Positions 11,145 through 18,101 of a DNA stretch of 64,000 nt are shown piece after piece. The translations under genes were made by a program, and so were the position numbers. The notes under the pieces were generated by a model, which was given only the letters and a program-made list of their open reading frames with translations, was not told where the DNA came from and did no database searches. Each line of letters begins with the position of its first letter. The stretch's first letter is position 1. The stretch comes from Alcanivorax sp. REN37 (lineage in GTDB: Bacteria; Pseudomonadota; Gammaproteobacteria; Pseudomonadales; Alcanivoracaceae): contig NZ_JBGCUO010000001.1 in assembly GCF_041102775.1 (NCBI RefSeq), positions 1,364,001 to 1,428,000 of the forward strand. Reading direction: 5' to 3'.

Positions 11145-12152
11145 ATGAAAGCCGTGGCCATCACCGCCAACCATCCGATCGATCATCCCGACGCGTTGCT
11201 GGACCTTGAGTTGCCGGCGCCGCTGCCCACGGCAACGGATCTGTTGGTGCAGGTGGCAGCAGTGTCGGTGAACCCGGTGGACACTAAGGTGCGCCGCAAC
11301 CTGCCGATCCCAACATCGGGTCAGCGTGTGCTGGGCTGGGATGCCGTGGGCACGGTAGTGGCCTGCGGCGCGCAGGTGAGCAGTTTCCAACCTGGCGATC
11401 GGGTTTGGTACGCCGGCGAGTTGAAGCGACAGGGTAGCAATGCCGAGCTGCAATGTGTCGATTACCGGCTTGCTGCCAAGGCGCCGGCGTCTTGGTCCGA
11501 TGCCGACGCGGCGGCGGTGCCGCTGACGGCGCTGACCGCTTGGGAGTTGGCGTTTGACCGTCTCGCTATCCAGCCGGACGAGCAGGGCAGTGCGGTGGTC
11601 ATTATTGGTGCCGCCGGCGGCGTAGGTTCCATGTTGGTGCAGCTGTTGCGCGCTCGTACCGGCCTGACGGTAATCGGCACCGCCTCGCGCCCGCAGAGCC
11701 AGCAGTGGCTGCAGGCATTGGGTGCACACCACGTTGTCGATCATCACGGTGATTGGGTGGCACAGGTGCGGGCGCTGGGCATTGCCAGCGTGCCGCGGGT
11801 GATCAGCCTTAACCACACTGATCAGCACCTGGACGCCATCGTCGAGATACTGGCGCCGTTCGGGCAATTGGCGCTGATCGACGACCCGCAACAGTTCCAG
11901 ATTGGCAAACTCAAACGCAAGAGCTTGAGTCTGCACTGGGAATATATGTTCACCCGTGCGTTATTCGGTACGGCGGATCTGGCAGCGCAGGGACAAACTC
12001 TCGCGGAGGTGGCCCGATTGGCCGAAGCCGGCCAGTTGCGCAGCACTCGCACTCACCATGGTGGCCGAATCAATGCCGCGTCATTGCGTGCCATCCATGC
12101 TGACCTTGAAGCCGGCAAGCACCACGGCAAGTGTGTGCTGGAAGGGTTCTGA
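11145..12152 (+). CDS. Zinc-type alcohol dehydrogenase-like (quinone oxidoreductase family) protein
   Basis: A medium-chain dehydrogenase/reductase of 335 residues. It has a GroES-like N-terminal domain (VAAVSVNPVDTKVRRN) and a Rossmann domain with GAAGGVGSMLVQLLRA near residue 152. The cysteines that bind structural and catalytic zinc in true alcohol dehydrogenases are absent, so it is more likely an NADPH-dependent enoyl/quinone reductase, as usual for the YogA/ZADH-like subgroup. It directly follows cmoB (13 nt) with SD GGAGAG, so it is probably co-transcribed. Substrate unknown. Confidence 0.82.
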   Translation: MKAVAITANHPIDHPDALLDLELPAPLPTATDLLVQVAAVSVNPVDTKVRRNLPIPTSGQRVLGWDAVGTVVACGAQVSSFQPGDRVWYAGELKRQGSNAELQCVDYRLAAKAPASWSDADAAAVPLTALTAWELAFDRLAIQPDEQGSAVVIIGAAGGVGSMLVQLLRARTGLTVIGTASRPQSQQWLQALGAHHVVDHHGDWVAQVRALGIASVPRVISLNHTDQHLDAIVEILAPFGQLALIDDPQQFQIGKLKRKSLSLHWEYMFTRALFGTADLAAQGQTLAEVARLAEAGQLRSTRTHHGGRINAASLRAIHADLEAGKHHGKCVLEGF

Positions 12153-12283
12153 GGACGCCATTGGCGTTGGGTACCCGCAGGCGGGTGCGCACCAGTCATA
12201 GCCGGGGCTGCCACAGCTTCCCATAATTGCCGCGTGGATTGCCGTGGCGAGGGCGCTGCGGTGTGAGTCCCGAGGAGAAACCC

Positions 12284-12613
12284 ATGGATTTGATGTGGAT
12301 GCTGGCCATCGCCGCGACGTCCTCACTGCTGACGCTGGTGCTGCTGGCGGCGTGGCTGACACTGGTGGTGCGTCCGCGCATGGCCCGTGAGATCCGCGGT
12401 CTGCTCACTGAGCAGGCGGAAAAAGCGGCGGAAACCATTGCTGCGGAAGTGGAAGCGGCGGTGCGTCGCGGCATCGTCGGTGGTGTCACCGCGCTACCCA
12501 CCCGTGAAGTGCTGCAAGGCACCACGCGCAATATCGCCCGCACCAGTGTGGAGATCGTTGAAGAGCGTCTGGGTCAGCTGTTTGGCAAGCGTCGTCCCCG
12601 TGACGAAGACTGA
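12284..12613 (+). CDS. Small single-span membrane protein, unknown function
   Basis: 109 residues. Residues 3-30 form one hydrophobic segment (LMWMLAIAATSSLLTLVLLAAWL in part), followed by a charged, Ala/Glu-rich amphipathic helix and a basic tail (GKRRPRDED). The start at 12284 is set by a strong GAGGAG upstream; a start at 12227 would precede this site. I do not recognise the family. It is convergent with the next gene, whose stop is 4 nt away. Confidence 0.6.
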   Translation: MDLMWMLAIAATSSLLTLVLLAAWLTLVVRPRMAREIRGLLTEQAEKAAETIAAEVEAAVRRGIVGGVTALPTREVLQGTTRNIARTSVEIVEERLGQLFGKRRPRDED

Positions 12614-12617
12614 GCGC

Positions 12618-13364
12618 TTAGCGCGCCAGCAGTCGCGATGCCACCAGCGTAAGGCCAAGACTGGCCAGGCCCACCACCTGCAGTACCAACGACAGCGAGC
12701 CGACCAACGGCAGCTGGCCGGTGAGGGTGGCGAAGGCGCCAAACAGCAGCGCCAGTGCCAAGATCAGGAACAGCAGATCGAGTTTCTGAGCGTGGCGCAG
12801 GTCGCGCCGCAACTTGCCCAGCGCGGCCAGCGTGTCTTCCTGCAGCAGACGTTGGTGGGCGAGTTCTTCGCCCAGCCGGTCGAGTTGCTGCGGCAAAGCA
12901 TGCAGGCGTTCCAGCCACACCGGGTCTTCCCGCCGTACCAAGGTCAGCAGGTCATTGAGCCGTACGTGGGCATCAAGCCATTGGCGCACCAGCTGCCACA
13001 GGCTGAATTCGCTGACCGCTGCGGTAAGCAGTTCGATACGCTCCTCCGGGCCGAGAATGCGCACCCGATCTTCCGTCGGCAAGGGTGCATTCGGCGCCAG
13101 CGCCCATTGGATCAAGGCGCCGGTGGCGGCGCGGATGCGCACATGCACATGGCCCTCGAAGTCGGCCATCAGCTCGACACCGTCGGCGTGGACCAGCACA
13201 TAGAAAATAAGTTGTGGCCGGTCCAAGCGCACCCGCACTACGGTGCCGTCCAGCGCTGCCAGCCGTGCCCGGGCGCGCGGGTCATGCTCCGCCACTTGGT
13301 TGAGCAAGCCTTCCAGCGCGCCGAGCACCAAGAAGTGGGTGAGGGAAGATGAACGTTCTTGCAT
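12618..13364 (-). CDS. SCP2-domain, UbiJ-like protein with C-terminal membrane segments
   Basis: 248 residues. The N-terminal 110 residues resemble the UbiJ/SCP2 lipid-binding fold: ALEGLLNQVAEHDPRARARL, then a beta-rich stretch with FYVLVHADGVELMADFEG and a small-residue helix. A helical coiled region follows (about 120-195). Two hydrophobic segments, about 197-215 and 222-243, end the protein, unlike the soluble E. coli UbiJ. UbiJ organises ubiquinone-synthesis enzymes on lipids, and a membrane-anchored relative would fit, but no ubiE or ubiB is nearby. The link to quinone synthesis is inferred from fold similarity by eye. Confidence 0.55.
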   Translation of the reverse strand: MQERSSSLTHFLVLGALEGLLNQVAEHDPRARARLAALDGTVVRVRLDRPQLIFYVLVHADGVELMADFEGHVHVRIRAATGALIQWALAPNAPLPTEDRVRILGPEERIELLTAAVSEFSLWQLVRQWLDAHVRLNDLLTLVRREDPVWLERLHALPQQLDRLGEELAHQRLLQEDTLAALGKLRRDLRHAQKLDLLFLILALALLFGAFATLTGQLPLVGSLSLVLQVVGLASLGLTLVASRLLAR

Positions 13365-13464
13365 GGGCGTCAGAGAACTGTCCTCAGAGCTGGTCAGGAT
13401 GTGGATCGGTCATATCGGGCAGGTTACGCAAAAGCACTGGTCGCCGACCACTTATCCGCAAATA

Positions 13465-13493
13465 CTTACCGGTTTTTACCGCTCCGTTATACT
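13465..13493 (+). promoter_or_regulatory. Candidate promoter of the DUF445 gene
   Basis: CTTACC (13465-13470), a 17-base spacer and TATACT (13488-13493), in the 250-bp gap between two divergent genes. A second weak motif, TTGACT, lies downstream at about 13515. Confidence 0.4.
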
Positions 13494-13614
13494 ATCGCGC
13501 CGCCGGAGAATCACCGTTGACTTGCGCCAATTTTACAGCGCTGGGGCCAGTCCAGGCAGTCAGCGCGTCCCGCCCGCGCCACAATAATGATCCTCAGGAT
13601 GGGGAACTGCAGTC

Positions 13615-14844
13615 ATGTTGAGTTCGATCTTTTCGCATCCGGATTTCTGGAAATACGTCAGCGTGCCGTTCATCGCCGGCCTGATCGCGTGGTTCACCAA
13701 CTGGATCGCGGTACAGATGACGTTCTACCCGCTGAAGTTCTTCGGTATCCCGCCGTTTCTCGGTTGGCAGGGCATCATCCCCAAGCGGGCGGTGAAGATG
13801 GCCGGTATCTTGGTAGACCAGACGCTGTCCAAGATCGGCAGCATTTCCGAGTTTTTCCAACAGATGGAACCGGAAAAAATTTCTGCCCACCTGACTCGGA
13901 GCATTCAAGGCCGCATTGAGGAATACACCGACGAGGTGATGACCGAGCGCAACGCCGTGCTGTGGGAAAACCTGCCGCTGCTGGTGCGGCGCCGGGTTTA
14001 CAGCCGCGCCCGCCGCGCGGTGCCGGAGATCATGGACAACTTGGTCGACGACATCAGTAAAAATGTGGAAGAACTGGTGGATCTCAAGTACATGATCGGC
14101 AGCCAAATGGAGCAGGACCGAGCGCTGATGGTGCGCATGTTCCGCGAAGTCGGTGAGCCCGAGTTCCGCTTTGTAATCCATTCCGGCTTTTACTTCGGTT
14201 TCATGTTCGGCCTGATTCAGATTCCGGTGATGCTGCTGGTGCCGCAGCCGTGGATGGTGCCGATATTCGGCTTCATCGTTGGCTCGGCCACCAACTGGAT
14301 GGCGCTCAACATCATCTTCCGCCCGCTGAATCCGGTGCGGGTGGGGCCATTCCGCATTCAGGGTCTGTTCTTGCGTCGTCAGAAAGACGTGGCTGAGAGC
14401 TTTGCTCGACTCACGACCACCGAGGTGGTGACACTGCGCAACATCATGAATCAGGTGCTCAACGGCCCCAAGGCAGACCGCACCAAACAACTGATCAAGC
14501 GCCACATGCGGCCGCTACTGGAAGGCGGCGTGGTCCGCACCGCGGCACAACTGACTGTGGGCCCGGGTGGCTATGCTGACCTGAAGCGCGCGGTGGAAGA
14601 GAAAGCTGTGGATTTGGCGGTGATTCCGTTCGAGGACACCCAGTTCAATAAGGAACGGGGGGCCATCGTCGAACGGATCATGCGCGAGCGCATGGGGATG
14701 CTGTCATCAGAGGAATTCCAGTCGTTGTTACGGCCGGCGTTCCAAGAGGACGAATGGATCCTGATCATGATTGGTGGCGGGCTCGGCTTTGCCGCCGGGG
14801 TGTTGCAGTTGTTCGTAGTGTTCGGCTCATCGTTGCTGGGCTGA
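13615..14844 (+). CDS. DUF445 family membrane protein
   Basis: 409 residues with membrane segments near the N-terminus (about 12-32), in the middle (about 180-230) and at the C-terminus (about 380-405). The family (YheB/YjiN type) has no firmly known role. An internal repeat is visible: FTNWIAVQMTFYPL...GIIPKR at residues 26-60 recurs as ATNWMALNIIFRPL...GLFLRR at about 224-258. Both halves share the TNWxAxxxxFxPL core. Start ATG at 13615 follows GGGGAACTGCAGTC. It is monocistronic. Confidence 0.85.
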   Translation: MLSSIFSHPDFWKYVSVPFIAGLIAWFTNWIAVQMTFYPLKFFGIPPFLGWQGIIPKRAVKMAGILVDQTLSKIGSISEFFQQMEPEKISAHLTRSIQGRIEEYTDEVMTERNAVLWENLPLLVRRRVYSRARRAVPEIMDNLVDDISKNVEELVDLKYMIGSQMEQDRALMVRMFREVGEPEFRFVIHSGFYFGFMFGLIQIPVMLLVPQPWMVPIFGFIVGSATNWMALNIIFRPLNPVRVGPFRIQGLFLRRQKDVAESFARLTTTEVVTLRNIMNQVLNGPKADRTKQLIKRHMRPLLEGGVVRTAAQLTVGPGGYADLKRAVEEKAVDLAVIPFEDTQFNKERGAIVERIMRERMGMLSSEEFQSLLRPAFQEDEWILIMIGGGLGFAAGVLQLFVVFGSSLLG

Positions 14845-14871
14845 ATAAGAAACGCCGTTTTACATATTTAT

Positions 14872-14886
14872 GTCAGATTGTCTGAC
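14872..14886. repeat. Inverted repeat GTCAGA-TTG-TCTGAC upstream of the phasin gene
   Basis: A perfect 6-bp palindrome with a 3-nt centre, just after the DUF445 stop and 149 nt before the phasin start. It could be an operator. There is no T-run, so it is not a terminator. Confidence 0.5.
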
Positions 14887-14910
14887 GATAACAACAAGCC
14901 AGTGTGAACC

Positions 14911-14985
14911 AGGTCGATAGAGTAGCGCCCAGATCGAATGTTATTGCGCTGATCTGTTTTGTTATTTTTTCGACTCTGTCGACCT
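14911..14985. repeat. Long-range inverted repeat in the phasin leader
   Basis: AGGTCGATAGAGT (14911-14923) pairs with ACTCTGTCGACCT (14973-14985), 12 of 13 positions. The 49-nt loop contains a second pair, CAGATC (14930-14935) with GATCTG (14951-14956). A competing AGCGC (14924-14928)/GCGCT (14946-14950) pair crosses it. The layout could form alternative leader structures or two operator half-sites. Confidence 0.5.
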
Positions 14986-15034
14986 GTAAGTGAGTACTGC
15001 ATTGGCTTGTGAAGTCATTGTTTCGGAGAGAAAT

Positions 15035-15484
15035 ATGTCTGATCACAAGCACGATGATGAAGAAACCCTTGACCAGAAAGCCAAGATGGCTCGCCTCAGC
15101 GGCGGTGCTATTGATCTGCGTAAGTACACGAACCAGATCTGGCTTGCTGGCTTGGGTGCCTTTGCCCGGGCAGAAGAAGAGGGCAGCAAATTTTTCGATG
15201 TGCTCGTGGATGTGGGCAAGGACCTGGAATCCAAAACACGTGATCTCTCTGAGGCGCGGGTAGAGGAAATCAAGGAGAAGGTCCGTAGCCGTACCGGCGA
15301 GACCATGGAAAAGATGGAGAAAGCCTTTGATGAACGCCTCAACAAAGCGCTTTCCCGTCTCGGTATTCCCAACAAGCGTGAGATGGAAGTGTTGCAGGCG
15401 CGGGTACGCGAGCTGACAGCAGCCCTGGAAGAAGCGCAGTCTGAACAGCGCGATGACGACCAGGACGAGCCCTCACGTGGGTGA
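15035..15484 (+). CDS. Phasin (poly(hydroxyalkanoate) granule-associated protein)
   Basis: 149 residues. The segment AIDLRKYTNQIWLAGLGAFARAEEEGSKFFDVLVDVG is characteristic of the PhaF/PhaI phasin family that coats storage granules. The rest is a charged helical coil with MEVLQARVRELTAALEEA and an acidic tail. It lacks the PhaF Ala/Lys histone-like tail, so it is PhaI-like. Start ATG at 15035 follows GGAGAG; an upstream start at 14990 has no SD. It is monocistronic with its own terminator. No PHA synthase is in the window. Confidence 0.88.
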   Translation: MSDHKHDDEETLDQKAKMARLSGGAIDLRKYTNQIWLAGLGAFARAEEEGSKFFDVLVDVGKDLESKTRDLSEARVEEIKEKVRSRTGETMEKMEKAFDERLNKALSRLGIPNKREMEVLQARVRELTAALEEAQSEQRDDDQDEPSRG

Positions 15485-15527
15485 TCAGTTGTAGCGCGCA
15501 CCGCTAACTGTTAGTGGTGTATTTTCT

Positions 15528-15556
15528 GGGCCTCACCCTCTGAGGCCCTTTTTTTT
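15528..15556 (+). terminator. Intrinsic terminator after the phasin gene
   Basis: GGGCCTCA (15528-15535), a CCCTC loop and TGAGGCCC (15541-15548), then eight T. It is effective on the + strand only. Confidence 0.93.
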
Positions 15557-15646
15557 GCCTCGGATAAGCCCGCTGGAAAGCCTTGCTGCCGCAGCCGGCG
15601 GCAAGGGCTCCGGCTGCCGCCATGGCAGCCGGAATCATGCGAGGAA

Positions 15647-18070
15647 TTACTCCAGTTCGCCCGGCGCGCATTCCTGCCATTGGCTAAGAATGCCTTTGCG
15701 GCCGCCGATCCAGTTCTCATAAATGAAGTGCACGTCCGGCAGTTCCTTGATGCGGAACGACAGGTGGTAGCCTTCGGCCATGTCGTCGGTGCGCAAGCAG
15801 GGCACCGCCGGCAGCCAGGTCTGGAACGACAGGCTGTCGCCTTGGCGGATCACGGTGCCTTCCTCAAGCCCTTCAAACCAGGGTGTCAGTGAGGCTAAGC
15901 CACCGTTGATGTGACGAGTTTCCACGTCAACGATGGTGTAGTCGCTGTCGAGAGCTTCCAGTGACCAAGCCAACTGCAACGGTTTAGTGACGGGGGCTGG
16001 GCGCCCAACAAAGTCGTAACCGTAAGGCGGCAGGTTCTCGTAGGGCAGCGGGTGCAGCAGTGCGTCGCCGTCGCCATCGAGGTTGCGCAGCAGCACACCG
16101 CGGGCATTGGCCATCGGTTCGATCTCTACCGTGAAATCATACGGCTTGGCATCGTCGATGCCGTCGCTGGCTTCGTAGCGGAACACATAGGTGCCGGGCT
16201 GAGTGAAGCCGTTGCCGCGCATGTTCGGGCAGGCATCTTGGGCGTAAGAGAGGCTGGTGTAATCGCCGCCTTCCGGCGCGCTCAACATTTGCTCGCGGGT
16301 TTCGAAGCTGTCACCGTCAAGATCCACTACCACCGGGCGGAACAGCAGCGACATGCAGGGCAACAGCTGCACAAACTTCTGGCCTGGAGCGAGACTACCC
16401 CAGTTGCGCTGCCAGCTCACATAGCGGATTTCTGGAGCACTGTTGCTGAGTTTAGCCATGCCGCCGACTTCGCGCGGAGTGATGCCTTCCAGACCGCGGT
16501 CATCCTTCACCTGCACCCGTACGCGGTACGGCCCGGGCACATCGGTAACCACGTGGGCGCGGCGGTATTCACGGCTTTCCGGCTCCAGCACTGGCACGAT
16601 CACGGCCTGACTGTTATCCGGTCGGTCCACCAGTTCCCAAGTGAAGGTGAGCGGATCCAAGTCCGGGTCCTTGCTGGTGGCCGTGAAGACCAGCGGGTTG
16701 CCGACCAACACGGAGCCGGAGGCCATGTCGATGCCGCCGGCATCCGGGCGCCGGTTCACGTTGCCCACCAGCGCGGTCATGGTGGCGTCGCGGGTGATGG
16801 TATGGGTACCGTCGGACAACGTCATGCGCACCTGATAGTCACCGACCTTGTCGAGCACTTGGATCTTACGGCCCAGCGGCTCCCAAGCGCCGATCGAATC
16901 CAGCGTGGCGTTGCTGCCGGCCGGCTTGCTAACCAGCTCGGCGTCGATAATTTCAATGGCATCGCCGTCCGGATCATAGCCCTCGAAGACGAAGTTGGCG
17001 CGCAGCCCCACTTCCTGTTGGTTGCTGACGCTGTTGGTGGGGAAGTAGGCCACCGTGATCAGGTCGCCCACCGGCGGCAGGTTGTCGGCGTCAGCCGGCT
17101 TTTGCACCGTCACCGTGACGGTCTGCTCTTCACTTTTCCAAGTGCCGTCGAACACCGAGAACACCAAGTAGTAGTTGCCCACGGCTTCCGGCGTGAAACG
17201 CAGCGTGTCGGTGTTGGTGCCCTGCAACTCAGGAATTGGTAAGTGCTTGGGGCTAGTCGCGGTGCTGGCCCAACGCCAGCGATATTCCAGCGGCTCCCCA
17301 TCCGGGTCATAGCTGCGGCTGCCGTCGAGCACCACTTCGCTGCCGCGAGTAATGGTGATGTCATCGGCTACGGCCACCGGCGGTGCGTTGCCGGAGGACA
17401 CCGTCACCCGCACTTCAACCGGCGCGCTTTCGGTGCCTTGGTAGCTGACCACTAGGCGCAGGTGGTAATCGCCTTCCAGGTCAAGATGCAATGTTGCCAG
17501 CGCCTGCTCGGCTTGGGTCAGGTAAGCACCGCTGCCTTCCGGCACTAGCCCCAATGACCATTTGTAATCCAGCGGGCCGGATTCGCCGGTCGGTGGCGTA
17601 CTGGCCGAGGCATCGAGCCCAAGGCTGTCGGTACCGAGCCGCACGCTGTAGTGGGTGGCGCTGCTGGCGGTGGGATAAGGACTGGTGGCATCCAGTGTGA
17701 TGCGGGTGGCGGTACTGCGAGCGCTGCCGTCATCCACTGTCAGACTGGCGACATAAGCACCGGGCAGGTCAGCCTTGAAGTTGGCGAGGGTGCCGTCGCT
17801 GTTATCCAGCTGTGCGTTGCTGTGGGTGGGTGCGGCGACCAAATTCCAGCTGTAGCTGAGCGTGGCATCCCGCGGGCTGCTGCTGTGACTGCCGTCCAGC
17901 TGCACCGTGACCGGGCCTTGGCCCAGCGAAAAGGTGGTGTCGGCTGGTGACAGCAGTGTTATTTCTGCCTTCGGCGGCGTCGGTGCAGAGCTGCTGCTAC
18001 TGCTGCTGCCGCAGGCGGTCACCATCAGGCTGAGCCCGAGGGTGCCGATCAGGGGGAGGAAACGCGTCAT
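15647..18070 (-). CDS. PKD-repeat lipoprotein, last gene of a FecIR/TonB-receptor operon
   Basis: 807 residues. The signal peptide ends in a lipobox (VTAC, Cys20) followed by seven serines, so it is predicted to be lipidated and sent to the envelope. The body consists of successive PKD/Ig-like beta-sandwich units. Their recurring signs are DGSxSxxPxG..LxYxW near the start of each unit and GxYxxxLxVxDG near the end (around residues 60-120, 150-225, 235-325, 345-435, 445-540, 560-660). It starts 32 nt after the TonB receptor stop, with GGAGAACC ahead of the ATG. The context suggests surface capture of the receptor's ligand or receptor support; the function is inferred. Confidence 0.75.
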   Translation of the reverse strand: MTRFLPLIGTLGLSLMVTACGSSSSSSSAPTPPKAEITLLSPADTTFSLGQGPVTVQLDGSHSSSPRDATLSYSWNLVAAPTHSNAQLDNSDGTLANFKADLPGAYVASLTVDDGSARSTATRITLDATSPYPTASSATHYSVRLGTDSLGLDASASTPPTGESGPLDYKWSLGLVPEGSGAYLTQAEQALATLHLDLEGDYHLRLVVSYQGTESAPVEVRVTVSSGNAPPVAVADDITITRGSEVVLDGSRSYDPDGEPLEYRWRWASTATSPKHLPIPELQGTNTDTLRFTPEAVGNYYLVFSVFDGTWKSEEQTVTVTVQKPADADNLPPVGDLITVAYFPTNSVSNQQEVGLRANFVFEGYDPDGDAIEIIDAELVSKPAGSNATLDSIGAWEPLGRKIQVLDKVGDYQVRMTLSDGTHTITRDATMTALVGNVNRRPDAGGIDMASGSVLVGNPLVFTATSKDPDLDPLTFTWELVDRPDNSQAVIVPVLEPESREYRRAHVVTDVPGPYRVRVQVKDDRGLEGITPREVGGMAKLSNSAPEIRYVSWQRNWGSLAPGQKFVQLLPCMSLLFRPVVVDLDGDSFETREQMLSAPEGGDYTSLSYAQDACPNMRGNGFTQPGTYVFRYEASDGIDDAKPYDFTVEIEPMANARGVLLRNLDGDGDALLHPLPYENLPPYGYDFVGRPAPVTKPLQLAWSLEALDSDYTIVDVETRHINGGLASLTPWFEGLEEGTVIRQGDSLSFQTWLPAVPCLRTDDMAEGYHLSFRIKELPDVHFIYENWIGGRKGILSQWQECAPGELE

Positions 18071-18101
18071 TAAGGTTCTCCGTATCAGGAACAGGCCGAA
18101 A

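Noticed and set aside
15609-15631. Hairpin CCGGCTGCC/GGCAGCCGG as terminator of the PKD lipoprotein gene
   Set aside because: A good stem just past the stop on the minus strand, but no T-run follows, so an intrinsic terminator is not supported.
16052-17242. 396-codon open frame on the + strand
   Set aside because: Complement of the PKD lipoprotein gene; His/Gly/Val-rich translation typical of an antisense shadow.
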